A DNA stretch of 64,000 nt from Hassallia sp050875635 (GTDB lineage: Bacteria; Cyanobacteriota; Cyanobacteriia; Cyanobacteriales; Nostocaceae): assembly GCF_050875635.1 (NCBI RefSeq), contig NZ_JBPAOH010000005.1, positions 1 through 64,000 of the forward strand. Reading direction: 5' to 3'. Below are positions 52,063 to 59,844 of this stretch, piece after piece. The translations under genes were made by a program, and so were the position numbers. Under the pieces are notes generated by a model that ran no database searches, had not been told where the DNA came from, and saw only the letters and a program-made list of their open reading frames with translations. Positions within the stretch are counted from its first letter, which is position 1. Every line of letters begins with the position of its first letter.

Positions 52063-52347
52063 TTTTCCAGTCCTCTTTGTCATATTCTGCGTGGGTGAGA
52101 ACATGGCGGATAAAAACTTTTTGATAATTGTAATCTACCAACGTAATGAGTCGATAGTTGTTACCGCCAATGTTAAAAATTGTAAGATTACTAACTTGAT
52201 CGGCTGAGGGAAAAACGGGAGCGTAAATCAACAAAGTTTTGCCATTCAGCTATAGTTGTTAGTTTATACCATGAACGCAAACTGTTTTGTGCGTTTGGGT
52301 ATTTTTCCCAGAATTCGACAAGTCTGGAACGAGAAATAACGTGCATA
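52043..52347 (-). pseudogene. higB: HigB-type toxin gene with a frameshift
   Basis: Starts at ATG 52345-52347 (MHVISRSRLVEFWEKYPNAQ) and reads to VDLR. A one-base excess, most likely one C in the CCC read at 52217-52219 (GGG on the plus strand), moves the rest (VFPSADQVSNLTIFNIGGNN and RHVLTHAEYDKEDW) to another frame ending at 52043. Without that base the product would be a full RelE/HigB mRNA interferase of about 100 aa. Upstream of higA, as expected. Confidence 0.8.
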
Positions 52348-52534
52348 TATTTTCAGTATAGAAAGATGCCTCATAGTTATGTCTCTTGGTCGAGGTATAT
52401 TTTATAATATTAGCAAATTGCGAAGTTTTTCCAGTCAAGGCGATGGCGCGGTGCGCCCGCTTCGCGATCGCACTTTACCTAACAAAGCCACAAAGAAGCG
52501 AAAAATTATATAATCAATAATAAAAACTTGCACA

Positions 52535-52816
52535 ATGACAGATGAAGAACTCAAGCAACTCATCGAAAGCAATGCCAGAACCGCTCAAGCAATGTTAGAT
52601 ACAATGGCTGAAGCAAGACTTGAAAGACAAGAACTCCGAGAAGGAATGATACAGCTTCAGAGCGCAGTAGAAAGATTGGCTAATATACAACAAGGAATAG
52701 CAAATTTGCTAGTTTCTCTTGATGATGACCGTCCTACAATTCTAAGAAGGCTGACTGCAATTGAGAATAAAGTGGATCGGCTATTGCAACAAGAGCAAGA
52801 AGAACGTCAAGAATAA
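52535..52816 (+). CDS. hypothetical coiled-coil protein
   Basis: 93 aa, entirely helical, Glu/Gln/Arg-rich: MTDEELKQLIESNARTAQAM, then a long coil with ANIQQGIANLLVSLDDDRPT and RRLTAIENKVDRLLQQEQEE. Similar small coiled-coil proteins are common in cyanobacteria, often next to toxin-antitoxin genes; function unknown. A strong hairpin follows 20 bases after the stop. Confidence 0.7.
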   Translation: MTDEELKQLIESNARTAQAMLDTMAEARLERQELREGMIQLQSAVERLANIQQGIANLLVSLDDDRPTILRRLTAIENKVDRLLQQEQEERQE

Positions 52817-52836
52817 GTTTTTATGGCACGAAACAA

Positions 52837-52867
52837 GATCCCCGACTTCTTGGAGAAGTCGGGGATC
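52837..52867. terminator. hairpin terminator / dispersed palindrome
   Basis: GATCCCCGACTTCT, TGG, AGAAGTCGGGGATC: a perfect 14-bp stem between convergent genes. Its sequence is a frequent type of dispersed cyanobacterial palindrome and no T-run follows. Confidence 0.7.
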
Positions 52868-52874
52868 TGAGTCT

Positions 52875-53249
52875 TTAAAACAGTCGAAAAATAAACGGAT
52901 AACGGAACGGTTCATCAGGCTGAGTTAGACAGTGAAATAATGCCCAAATTGTCAGTCCCCAGTGTATTGCAAAACCAAGTGCAACAACGGGGAAGAATAA
53001 AATTCCGCCAATACCAAAGGTAATAAAAGATATAATCGCAATCGGAATTCCAATTAAAGTTGCCCAGAACCAAACATTGAAGTGAAAATTAATCGATTCT
53101 TTAGCGTTGCTTTTAACAACTGGGTCATCGGAAAGTGAGTTAATGACAATCGGAACCCCAATCGATAATAATCCTGTACTAAAAAAAATCGCTCCATGAC
53201 ACAGAGATGATAGCAATTTACGTTTATCAGAGTCGTATGAAACTTGCAT
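52875..53249 (-). CDS. DUF4870 membrane protein
   Basis: 124 aa with three hydrophobic spans (ICHGAIFFSTGLLSIGVPIV type start, WFWATLIGIPIAIISFITFG, ILFFPVVALGFAIHWGLTIW). The ESINFHFNVWFW segment with the preceding NAKE is the DUF4870 hallmark. Small integral membrane protein family of unknown function. A second frame on the same strand at 53054-53296 is a shadow. Confidence 0.8.
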   Translation of the reverse strand: MQVSYDSDKRKLLSSLCHGAIFFSTGLLSIGVPIVINSLSDDPVVKSNAKESINFHFNVWFWATLIGIPIAIISFITFGIGGILFFPVVALGFAIHWGLTIWALFHCLTQPDEPFRYPFIFRLF

Positions 53250-53667
53250 CCTGGTCGCTCCTCAACTTGCTTTCTAGCTTTGATTGTAACGAGCATTTAA
53301 TAAGTTTAGTATTGCTGTTTCCCGTACAAGCACAACTTTTCCGGCTTTTCCTTCAGATAGATTAACTTTGACTGTTACTAATCGACTCTAACTATGAGGT
53401 TTACCGAACCCCCACAGTAGAAGAACGAATTCAAAATATCTAGAAATTTTTAAGGGCAGACAAAATGCCTGCCCTCTTGGATCATAAAAATTGTGAAGTA
53501 CCTGAACCACAAGGGTCTAGGTTTCTTGGGCACACATGATGTTTTCAGTGTTATCCTAGTCTTGCAACTAGCTCCTCAAGCGTGAGTTCCGGCACTCCCT
53601 GCCGTACAAGAAGTATTATAGCATAGCATTTGGGCTTGTATTGAAAAAATTTCTAAAGGAGTAGACA
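53250..53667. other. intergenic region with decayed sequence
   Basis: 418 bases. Contains a GGGCAG...CTGCCC hairpin (53455-53475) and, on the minus strand at about 53550-53650, a 30-codon stop-bounded remnant ending LLVRQGVPELTLEELVARLG that looks protein-like but has no start. AAAGGAG (53657) precedes the next gene. Confidence 0.4.
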
Positions 53668-53928
53668 ATGGGTAGATTAAATCCTTTCTCTCTACAGATG
53701 CAGATTACGCGAATGTTTGAGCAAGGGCAATCATTATTTGCTACCACCAAAGTGCAAGATTGGTTGAAAGAGCGTCAGCACAATCCAGCAGATTATGATA
53801 TTATTTTCCATCAAAAACCGGCTCCCCCTGGTTCCAAAGAAGTGATGGTAATTGAAATTGAACTGCGTCGCAAAGATGGACAACCTGTAGATCCGTGGTT
53901 GCAAGAACAAGCTAACCTTCATGCTTGA
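53668..53928 (+). CDS. conserved hypothetical small protein
   Basis: 86 aa; strong AAAGGAG at 53657-53663 supports the ATG. Sequence FSLQMQITRMFEQGQSLFAT, then VMVIEIELRRKDGQPVDPW, suggests a small alpha/beta fold; no membrane segment. Not recognised by name. A truncated methyltransferase frame overlaps its last 8 bases. Confidence 0.65.
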   Translation: MGRLNPFSLQMQITRMFEQGQSLFATTKVQDWLKERQHNPADYDIIFHQKPAPPGSKEVMVIEIELRRKDGQPVDPWLQEQANLHA

Positions 53929-54340
53929 AAAACGTAGGTGCGTTATAAAGCGCACCTTTGCAAACGATGCAACGGTAAAGGCGATCGCTCACAACTTAAA
54001 TCAACCGCTGCCAGATAATGGTAAATTTGATGCAGTAGTTTCCAGTGCCATCCACCATCTAACTGGCGATCGCAAACATTCTCTCTACACAGAAATATTT
54101 CAAATATTGGAACCGGGTGGTATTTTCTGCAACTTAGAACATGTTTCTTCGTCAACACCAGCATTGCACGAATATTTTTTAAAAGCGATTGGTAGAACTC
54201 TTGAACAAGACGATCCATCAAATAAACTTTTAGACGTGGAAACCCAACTGCATTGGTTGCGAGAAATCGGCTTTACTGATGTGGATTGTTACTGGAAGTG
54301 GCTAGAACTTGCACTGATAATTGGGTTAAAACCGAACTAA
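53921..54340 (+). pseudogene. SAM-dependent methyltransferase lacking its SAM-binding half
   Basis: 139-codon frame. From residue 28 it reads LPDNGKFDAVVSSAIHHLTG, then EIFQILEPGGIFCNLEHVSS and WLREIGFTDVDCYWKWLELA, i.e. motifs IV-VI of a class I methyltransferase. The glycine-rich SAM loop (motif I) and motifs II-III are missing. The upstream residues (MLEKRRCVIKRTFAN) come from unrelated sequence after the preceding gene. It is a 5'-deleted remnant, probably non-functional. It lies 19 bases before the SyrD-like exporter, which it may once have accompanied. Confidence 0.75.
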
Positions 54341-54359
54341 CACCATTGCGGTATCGTGG

Positions 54360-55973
54360 ATGAATTTAATCTGGCTTTTATTGCGAGCTTCAAAGTTGCA
54401 GGTAGCGATCGCTATTTTAACTGGTTTAGTCAGCGGTGGAACCACCGCCCGACTGATTGCACTAATTAACAGTGCTGTCAGTGGCAATTTTACATCTAAC
54501 ATAGTGTGGTACTTCGCAGCACTAGCATTTGTAGTTATCATCAACAGCATCATCTGCCAAGTTTTGTTAATCAATCTTTCCCAAGACGCTGTTTATCGCT
54601 TGCGGTTGCGCTTGAGTCAAGGGATTTTATCTTCTCCCTTGCGACATTTAGAACAACTCGGTGCAAATCAATTAATGACAACCCTCACCGAAGATGTTGC
54701 CACACTATCCACCACAGTTTACGCAATTCCCTTTATTTGCGTTGACATTGCGATTATTGCTGGTTGCTTGCTGTACCTCGGTTCGCTTTCCATCGGCGTG
54801 TTTGCCTTTACAATCGGCTTTATCATGGTAGCGCTGGGTACTATTCAACTGCTAATTAATAGAGCGCAACATTTTCTCACTTTAGCTAGAGTTGACCAAG
54901 ACCGCTTATTCAAACATTTTAGCACCATCATTGATGGTATCAAAGAACTCAAACTACACGCCGCCCGCCGTCAAGACTTTTTCTCACAAGAATTGCAAAA
55001 AAGCGCTGCGACATCCCGCGATCATAATGCTACAGCGCTGATTACATTTTCAATTGGTAGCAACTGGTCAAATCTGCTGTTTTTCACTCTTGTGGGTTTA
55101 TTGCTATTTGGTTTGCCGCAACTGATAGCGATCGCACCATCTGTATTATCAGGATATATACTTACCTTCACTTATCTGATGCTACCAATGCAAAGCATCT
55201 TAGACAAACTTCAGCAACTGTCTAGAGCAAGTGTAGCACTGCAAAAAATAGAAAGAATCGGGTTAACATTAGCCGCACAAAAAGAGGACACGGGGACACG
55301 GGGACACGAAGACACGGGGATATTTTCTACACTAGAATTACAACAAGTCACCCATGCTTACCCAGGTGAAGTAGAAGACAGCAATTTCATTTTAGGTCCA
55401 GTAGATTTGACTTTTCATCCTGGTCAATTAGTGTTCATTGTAGGCGGTAATGGTAGCGGTAAATCCACCTTAGCAAAACTAATTACAGGATTATACATCC
55501 CCGAATCAGGGCAAATTCGGCTAGATGGTAAAGTAATTACCGATGATAATCGCGAGTGGTATCGGCAGCATTTTTCTGTAGTTTTTTCAGATTTCTATTT
55601 ATTTGACCGCATTTTAGGTATTAGTAATATTGACTTTGATAAACAGGCACAGGAATATTTGCAACAGTTGCAATTAAGTCACAAAGTAAAGATTGAAAAC
55701 GGTAAATTATCGACTACAGCACTATCCCAAGGACAGCGAAAACGTCTGGCTTTATTAACTGCATATTTAGAAAATCGCTCTATTTATTTATTTGATGAAT
55801 GGGCATCAGATCAAGACCCGGTTTTCCGGGATATATTTTATAAAGAAATACTATTAAATCTCAAGCAACAAGGTAAAACAGTATTAGCTATCAGCCACGA
55901 TGACCACTATTTTCATTTAGCAGATAGAGTAATTAAGTTAGATTACGGCAAAGTTGAATATGACAAATCTTAA
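54360..55973 (+). CDS. cyclic-peptide-export-type ABC transporter (SyrD/PvdE-like), fused permease-ATPase
   Basis: 537 aa. Membrane domain with six spans (residues about 1-290), then an ATPase with VGGNGSGKSTLAKLI, signature LSQGQRKRLALL, Walker B IYLFDEWASDQDP and H-loop AISHDDHYF. The HDDHYF H-loop and EWASDQDP are hallmarks of the SyrD/PvdE siderophore/cyclic peptide exporter group. A low-complexity EDTGTRGHEDTGI piece at about 304-316 lies in the linker and comes from a GGACACGG repeat. No peptide synthetase gene is in view. Confidence 0.87.
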   Translation: MNLIWLLLRASKLQVAIAILTGLVSGGTTARLIALINSAVSGNFTSNIVWYFAALAFVVIINSIICQVLLINLSQDAVYRLRLRLSQGILSSPLRHLEQLGANQLMTTLTEDVATLSTTVYAIPFICVDIAIIAGCLLYLGSLSIGVFAFTIGFIMVALGTIQLLINRAQHFLTLARVDQDRLFKHFSTIIDGIKELKLHAARRQDFFSQELQKSAATSRDHNATALITFSIGSNWSNLLFFTLVGLLLFGLPQLIAIAPSVLSGYILTFTYLMLPMQSILDKLQQLSRASVALQKIERIGLTLAAQKEDTGTRGHEDTGIFSTLELQQVTHAYPGEVEDSNFILGPVDLTFHPGQLVFIVGGNGSGKSTLAKLITGLYIPESGQIRLDGKVITDDNREWYRQHFSVVFSDFYLFDRILGISNIDFDKQAQEYLQQLQLSHKVKIENGKLSTTALSQGQRKRLALLTAYLENRSIYLFDEWASDQDPVFRDIFYKEILLNLKQQGKTVLAISHDDHYFHLADRVIKLDYGKVEYDKS

Positions 55974-56398
55974 ATCATAATTCATAATTCATAATTAAAA
56001 AAATGGTAAAAGCTGAACACGAATTTTTATGAAGCTAAAACTTTTTAAGTGGAGAGTTTAAGCTGACCGAATAATTATTAATTATGAATTACGGCGAGCT
56101 TAGGCGTTTAAAACGTATAAGAGAAAGCGCGTCTACCATTAATTTCATGAGTTAATTTTGGGATGCACAACGAGATATCGACACTTCCAGACGACGAGGC
56201 ACTCGTTGCTGGGGTTTTTCATGCGCTAGGGACATATCTTTTTTGCCTAAGTTGAATTTTGTTGTGGAAAAGGGTGAAAGGGACACTTATCTGGTAAATA
56301 GAAAAATATACCCATTAAAAGAGCGATCGCTTTTTACCAATCTTACATATTAATACCTGCATCGCCCTTAAGTACACTTTAAGACGGAACGTATACCA
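55974..56398. other. intergenic region with AATTCAT repeats
   Basis: 425 bases. Three TCATAAT-type heptamers directly after the ABC gene, and a second copy in opposite orientation near 56078-56093. HIP1 at 56321. No gene seen. Confidence 0.4.
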
Positions 56399-56755
56399 AT
56401 GATTGTTGAAACTTTGAATGGCACGATGTCCATTAACGCTCTGGAAATCAGTACTCTAGATTTTGAACGAGCGCTCGCCAGTTGTCGCAAAGATTGCGAA
56501 GCTGCTGCAACCGCTGCTGGATTTCCACTAAAGGCAGGGTACGACATCCTGATTGGATGCATTGCCAACCATTTTGATGGCTGGTCGCCGGATGACTTTA
56601 ATCTATGGGTTCAAAGGGTAATTGAAAACTATGGCGAGATTAGTGCCAAGGGGGTTAAAGTTTTGGAACTGTACGAGCTTGTTAGCTTCCTCACGAGCGA
56701 ACCACGACACCGCCCGAAACAAAGACTACTACGTGCCTTAACAAAATCAGCATAA
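56399..56755 (+). CDS. hypothetical protein
   Basis: 118 aa, unknown. Helical pattern (LDFERALASCRKDCEAAATA, GYDILIGCIANHFDGW, SPDDFNLWVQRVIENYGEIS) and a basic end RPKQRLLRALTKSA. No cofactor or metal motif. The ATG follows GAACGTATACCA without a clear ribosome site, so coding is likely but not proven. Neighbours give no hint. Confidence 0.5.
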   Translation: MIVETLNGTMSINALEISTLDFERALASCRKDCEAAATAAGFPLKAGYDILIGCIANHFDGWSPDDFNLWVQRVIENYGEISAKGVKVLELYELVSFLTSEPRHRPKQRLLRALTKSA

Positions 56756-57011
56756 GACCAGCCGACGAAGAATGCCTTTAGTTGCACCATCGTCAATGAC
56801 CCTAGTCCAAATTAAGGAACGTAAACAACAAAACACGCCTAGCGCTCCTAGATGCTTAGGCTAAAGCAGGGCAAACGCATCTACTTTGCTGTCTTCAAAT
56901 CTGACTCTTCTCAATTGCTTGCAGTACCAGGTTTTAACCAGAAGGCGAAGCCTTCCTTCAATTTCCTTGATACTCTCCACTCTGCCTAACAAAATAATCG
57001 GTGGGCTTGCA

Positions 57012-57551
57012 TCAACGAGCAACCTTGCCTGTGGGTTCCGATACTTTAACAATTGCATTCAAACAAGGCAAAAACGGTAAATCAGTAATCCCCGGATCGT
57101 ATCCTAGCTGGCTAAGAAGAGTAGTTAATTGTCCTCGGTGGTGAGTTTGATGATTAAACATATGCGTCACCAAAAGCCAAGCGGGTAAAATGCGCGTTTT
57201 TCCGTCTACACCGCTGGTGTATTTGAATGGTTGGTTTAACCACTCATGTGAAAGGCTTTTTGACCATTCTATAATTTGTTGATCGGTAAGTTCTCGTTCT
57301 TGACGAAGTTCATCAAAATCTGTATATAATTCCTGTCCGATTTTAGCTGTAAAAGGTTTTTCGATGAAGCGTCCCATCCAAGCGCGATCGCCAAAAAGCA
57401 GATGATTTAAAGTTCCGTGTATCGACTTAAAAAACGCACCTAAATCTTCTCTTCTTTTTTCGTCAGGGATTTCTGCACAGATAGCATAAAGCTTTTGATT
57501 CATCCAAAAGTTGTACTCTGCCATCGTTTCGTAGTAAGTGCGATCGGACAT
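57012..57551 (-). CDS. DinB-family metal-dependent protein
   Basis: 179 aa four-helix-bundle protein. The metal triad is His50 (TLNHLLFGD), His134 (MFNHQTHHRG) and His138. NQKLYAICAEIPDEKRREDL is the typical N-terminus. Members include thiol S-transferases and DNA-damage-induced proteins; no activity is assigned. The last residues SEPTGKVAR derive from a repeat-like segment (GKVAR type). Confidence 0.85.
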   Translation of the reverse strand: MSDRTYYETMAEYNFWMNQKLYAICAEIPDEKRREDLGAFFKSIHGTLNHLLFGDRAWMGRFIEKPFTAKIGQELYTDFDELRQERELTDQQIIEWSKSLSHEWLNQPFKYTSGVDGKTRILPAWLLVTHMFNHQTHHRGQLTTLLSQLGYDPGITDLPFLPCLNAIVKVSEPTGKVAR

Positions 57552-57640
57552 GATTTATTTCAGTGTATAATTAAGTTTGATTTTATCTAACAAATCAGCA
57601 TTTATATAAGTTTGCTCTTTAGCTGATGAAGAAAAGGCTT

Positions 57641-58067
57641 ATGACGTACCGAATTGTTTCACAACTGACTGAAAATCAAATTTCGGAACTGCTGGATTTG
57701 TACAAAAACGAATTCTGGAGTAATAAACGTACACTTTAAGACGTGACGCGGATGCTTTCAAAATCAAACGTTATTATCGCTTTAGTTGATGAAAATGAAA
57801 AATTAATTGGTTTTACTCGCAGACTCACTGACTTTGTTTATCGAGCGATTATTTTCGATGTGATTATTAAACCCACTCATCGAAACATGAAACTTGGCTC
57901 GAAGTTGATGGATGCAGTTGTCAATCATCCTCAGTTAAAATCAATCTTAGTGGATTGCTCTTTGCTGTTTGCCAGAAATGATTCCATATTATCAACGTTG
58001 GGGTTTTACATCTGAATTAGGTAAAATGCAGTTGATGTTTAGAATAAATCAAAATAATGATAATTAA
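57641..58067 (+). pseudogene. GNAT acetyltransferase gene with a stop codon and a frameshift
   Basis: Reads from ATG 57641 (TYRIVSQLTENQISELLDLY) to a TAA at 57737-57739, continues in the same frame with DVTRMLSKSNVIIALVDENE, IIFDVIIKPTHRNMKLGSKL, and after about 57960 moves to another frame giving CLPEMIPYYQRWGFTSELGK. GNAT motif A (PTHRNMKLGSKL) and motif B (PYYQRWGF) are both present but separated by two independent lesions. The 3' end overlaps the cupin start by 11 bases. Confidence 0.8.
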
Positions 58068-58515
58068 CCCGGAAAATATACCCACTCGCACAACTTCAAT
58101 TTATCCCGATGAATTTAAGCCTTTGGTGTCAGGAAGAGTGAAACAAGCGTTAGGTAATGCGGCTGGCTTGAAAAACTTTGGTGTAAACTTAGTAACACTT
58201 GCGCCAGGAAGTTGTTCTGCGTTGAGGCATTGGCATATGCGACAAGATGAGTTTATCTATGTGATAGAGGGTGAAATCACGTTAATTAGCAACGAGGGAG
58301 AACAAATATTAAAACGGGGTATGATGGCAGGTTTCCCTGCTGGTGAGGAAAATGGACACCATCTGGTGAATAAATCTGAGGCGATGGTAGTTTATTTAGA
58401 AATTGGCGATAGAACTTCAGGCGATCGCGTAACCTATCCAGATGATGACATCATCGCGAAATCCACTCCTGATGGTTGGATGTTTACACGCAAAGATGGT
58501 ACTTTCTATGATTAA
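58057..58515 (+). CDS. cupin-domain protein
   Basis: 152 aa with both cupin motifs: ALRHWHMRQDEFIYVIEGE (motif 1, two His and Glu) and EENGHHLVNKS (motif 2 His). A possible metal-dependent isomerase, oxygenase or sugar/binding protein; substrate unknown. The C-terminus YPDDDIIAKSTPDGWMFTRK is common to a cyanobacterial-type cupin subgroup. ATG 58057 lies inside the tail of the broken GNAT gene. Confidence 0.82.
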   Translation: MIINPENIPTRTTSIYPDEFKPLVSGRVKQALGNAAGLKNFGVNLVTLAPGSCSALRHWHMRQDEFIYVIEGEITLISNEGEQILKRGMMAGFPAGEENGHHLVNKSEAMVVYLEIGDRTSGDRVTYPDDDIIAKSTPDGWMFTRKDGTFYD

Positions 58516-58566
58516 TTTTGCATAAATATTGTGGGCGATACTCCTACGCAGTCACTTTGTTAACGC

Positions 58567-59010
58567 ATGGAAAACATCTACAACTTTCTCAAAATATCCG
58601 ATACAATTGCCACTTCCGGACAACCGACTTCAGAACAGTTTCAAGCAATCAAAGAAGCCGGATATCAAGTTATTGTAAATCTGGCACTACCAGAATCTCC
58701 TAACGCTTTGCCAGATGAAAAGCAAATTGTCGAAAATCAAGGTATGCAATATGTCCACATTCCCGTAGTTTGGCAAAACCCAACAATCGAGAATGTGAAA
58801 GAATTTTTTAGCGTCATGGAAGGGAACGCAGACAAACAAGTTTTTGTGCATTGCGCTGCAAATATGCGAGTTTCAGCATTCATGTATCTTTATCGCCACC
58901 TTTGTCAAGGTATTAGTGATGAAGATGCCAAAAAGGACTTGCAGAAAATTTGGATTCCTAATGAAATATGGCAGAATTTTATTGAACAAGTAATATCAAT
59001 TAAAAAATAA
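58567..59010 (+). CDS. protein tyrosine phosphatase-like protein with shortened P-loop
   Basis: 147 aa, cysteine-phosphatase fold of the beta-lactamase-hydrolase-like/DSP type: TIATSGQPTSEQFQAIKEAG, VNLALPESPNALPDE, and the loop FVHCAANMRVSAF. Between Cys96 and Arg101 there are four residues, not the canonical five (CX5R), so activity is not assured. The related family keeps this NMR form in my memory. Full length. Confidence 0.72.
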   Translation: MENIYNFLKISDTIATSGQPTSEQFQAIKEAGYQVIVNLALPESPNALPDEKQIVENQGMQYVHIPVVWQNPTIENVKEFFSVMEGNADKQVFVHCAANMRVSAFMYLYRHLCQGISDEDAKKDLQKIWIPNEIWQNFIEQVISIKK

Positions 59011-59081
59011 TCCTTTGGGGCAGTACTTTTGATAAAGCTAAACTTAAAACCTTAATGACACAATAGTCACTATCGTTGGAA

Positions 59082-59432
59082 TTATGACCTTGCAAAGCGA
59101 ATCTGTGTTTCACTCACTACGATAAAATTGTCAGATAGTTGTTCAGCATACATTTCCAATAGCCGTTGCAAAGTCTCAATTTTGTTTGTAGCTTTTTGAT
59201 TTTCCAAACGTAGAAGAATAACACCTTTATGCGAACGGTGTTCTCTGTAGACTTTTTCTCCAAAGTCTTTGTCGTTGGTGATTAAAATCCAGTTCTCTGT
59301 AAAAGCCTTCTGGATTATATCTTCGTCATCGATTCCCCGCGCTGACTCATATACTGAAAACACTTCGTATTTTTGCTCCCGGAGCCATTTTGCCACAACA
59401 ACACCAACGTTTTCATCTACCAAAAAGCGCAT
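59082..59432 (-). CDS. DUF5615 PIN-like toxin
   Basis: 116 aa. Typical PIN-like start RFLVDENVGVVVAKWLREQK with conserved Asp, then ARGIDDEDIIQKAFTENWIL, ITNDKDFGEKVYREH. Members are the suspected nuclease partner of DUF433 antitoxins. Its ATG directly abuts the stop of the DUF433 gene, so both are translated together. Confidence 0.83.
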   Translation of the reverse strand: MRFLVDENVGVVVAKWLREQKYEVFSVYESARGIDDEDIIQKAFTENWILITNDKDFGEKVYREHRSHKGVILLRLENQKATNKIETLQRLLEMYAEQLSDNFIVVSETQIRFARS

Positions 59433-59678
59433 CTACGCCATCTCCGTAACAAGTGGCATAAAACTAGTACTTTCCAACGAACGACTGGCAAACAAAAAAC
59501 AGGCTTGAATATCTGCTTCGACTAAGCCTTCATACTCTTCAATAATTTCCGTTATTGTTGCACCATGTGCCAGCAAATTCAGAATATATTCAACGCTTAA
59601 GCGTGTTCCCTTAATAACGGGTTTCCCTAGCATTACTTTCGGGTTAACAGTAATACGGCTAAGTAGTTCGTCTACCAT
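59433..59678 (-). CDS. DUF433 antitoxin
   Basis: 81 aa. SRITVNPKVMLGKPVIKGTR and LLAHGATITEIIEEYEGLVE match DUF433, a winged-helix-like DNA-binding domain. Upstream partner of the DUF5615 gene; together a complete and apparently intact type II toxin-antitoxin pair. TTTCAACCTGG precedes the start. Confidence 0.83.
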   Translation of the reverse strand: MVDELLSRITVNPKVMLGKPVIKGTRLSVEYILNLLAHGATITEIIEEYEGLVEADIQACFLFASRSLESTSFMPLVTEMA

Positions 59679-59844
59679 AGTTTCAACCTGGAAATAGGGG
59701 GAGTTAAAACCATCATAAGCTGTTTAACTTTAGTTGAAGAACAGTCGCACTTTTCGCTTTTGTGGTGAAAGGCGATCGCATCCCACTGACATCTCAGTAA
59801 AATCGCTATAATACACAAAATAAAGCGATACAAGGTTGCGGCAA

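Noticed and set aside
53550..53650. Minus-strand protein-like remnant ending VRQGVPELTLEELVARLG
   Set aside because: Only about 30 codons, no start codon and an upstream stop. It may be a decayed gene, but it could not be assigned.
56861..57058. 65-codon minus-strand frame
   Set aside because: It covers the tail of the DinB gene and repeat-like DNA (QARLLVDASP type, GAAGGCGAAGCCTTC hairpin). No domain and no ribosome site.
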